A stretch of DNA of 64,000 bases. Origin: Rhizobium sp. NFR07 (GTDB lineage Bacteria > Pseudomonadota > Alphaproteobacteria > Rhizobiales > Rhizobiaceae). The position numbers were made by a program, and so were the translations under genes. The stretch lies in the NCBI RefSeq assembly GCF_900111905.1, contig NZ_FOKM01000005.1, positions 62,001 through 126,000 of the forward strand. Direction: 5' to 3'. The notes under the pieces are model-generated. The model was given only the letters and a program-made list of their open reading frames with translations. It ran no database searches and was not told where the DNA came from. Below are positions 63,860 through 64,000 of the stretch, one piece after another. The first letter of the stretch is position 1. Each line of letters starts with the position of its first letter.

Positions 63860-64000
63860 CAGCCGACCTCTTTCAATGCAAGCTTAAGGGTGGAAAGTTT
63901 GGTGCGAAGGGAAGTATCGATCTGACGCGAGCCTACCTTGACGATCAGGCCGCCGAGGATCGACGGATCGACCGTGACCGCGATGGTCACGTCCTTGCCG
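63859..64000 (-). CDS. atpH: ATP synthase F1 subunit delta, C-terminal part (cut by the window edge)
   Basis: The last 46 residues are visible, starting [17 protein letters not shown] and including [21 protein letters not shown], typical of the AtpH C-terminus. The gene continues beyond the right edge. The stop overlaps the atpA start by one base. Confidence 0.93.
   Translation of the reverse strand, partial: GKDVTIAVTVDPSILGGLIVKVGSRQIDTSLRTKLSTLKLALKEVG

Overview
The window looks like chromosomal DNA of a Rhizobiales bacterium, most likely Rhizobiaceae (Rhizobium, Neorhizobium or Agrobacterium-like). The evidence is the high GC content, the gene orders cobT-cobS-dnaJ-like next to bolA, aroB-aroK-xerD-accA and atpHAGDC, a C4-pathway hemA (5-aminolevulinate synthase), the NAD-linked fds formate dehydrogenase, and rhizobial palindromic intergenic repeats. 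Nearly all of the window is coding; no CRISPR array, intact insertion sequence or complete prophage was seen. The five prime end cuts a gene on the plus strand, and the three prime end cuts atpH.

Layout. 0-9 kb: tyrC-hisC, small enzymes (methyltransferase, glyoxalase II, cupin), an EamA exporter, rpmB, and a queuosine-precursor transporter that appears to sit behind a preQ1 riboswitch. 9-18 kb: aerobic cobaltochelatase cobST, a J-domain protein, bolA, a CorC-like CBS protein without its membrane domain, aroB-aroK, xerD, accA. 18-23.6 kb: an L,D-transpeptidase lipoprotein, a TusA-like protein, a His-rich COG0523 GTPase, a D,D-carboxypeptidase and an M20 amidohydrolase. At 23.6 kb a tRNA-Arg(CCU) is followed by about 1.6 kb of atypical DNA with a methyltransferase and a phage-like small gene, probably a remnant of an integrated element.

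25.4-29.4 kb is the most interesting region. It holds a soluble hybrid histidine kinase with a FixL-type heme PAS domain, a FixK-like Crp/Fnr regulator in the same operon, and a divergent OmpR-type response regulator. This matches the hFixL-FxkR-FixK oxygen-sensing arrangement known from Rhizobium etli. A repeat resembling the FxkR K-box lies between the divergent genes. Candidate FixK/FNR sites (TTGA-N6-TCAA) lie upstream of an unassigned gene next door and upstream of hemA about 6 kb away, so the window may contain both an oxygen sensor and some of its targets.

29.4-44 kb: a DUF2937 protein, an FAD monooxygenase, dxr, hemA, a glycine-zipper lipoprotein, the outer-membrane translocation pair tamA-tamB, then cheW and a soluble twin-PAS chemoreceptor. 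44-53 kb: the formate dehydrogenase operon fdsG-fdsB-fdsA-fdhD-fdsD with a LysR regulator upstream and an OFA-family transporter downstream that carries a frameshift. A 172-bp palindromic repeat element separates fdsB from fdsA. 53-59 kb: a probable catabolic cluster (flavin reductase, enolase-superfamily dehydratase, aldehyde dehydrogenase, iron-type alcohol dehydrogenase, divergent LysR regulator) of unknown substrate. 59.4-64 kb: the F1 part of ATP synthase on the minus strand.
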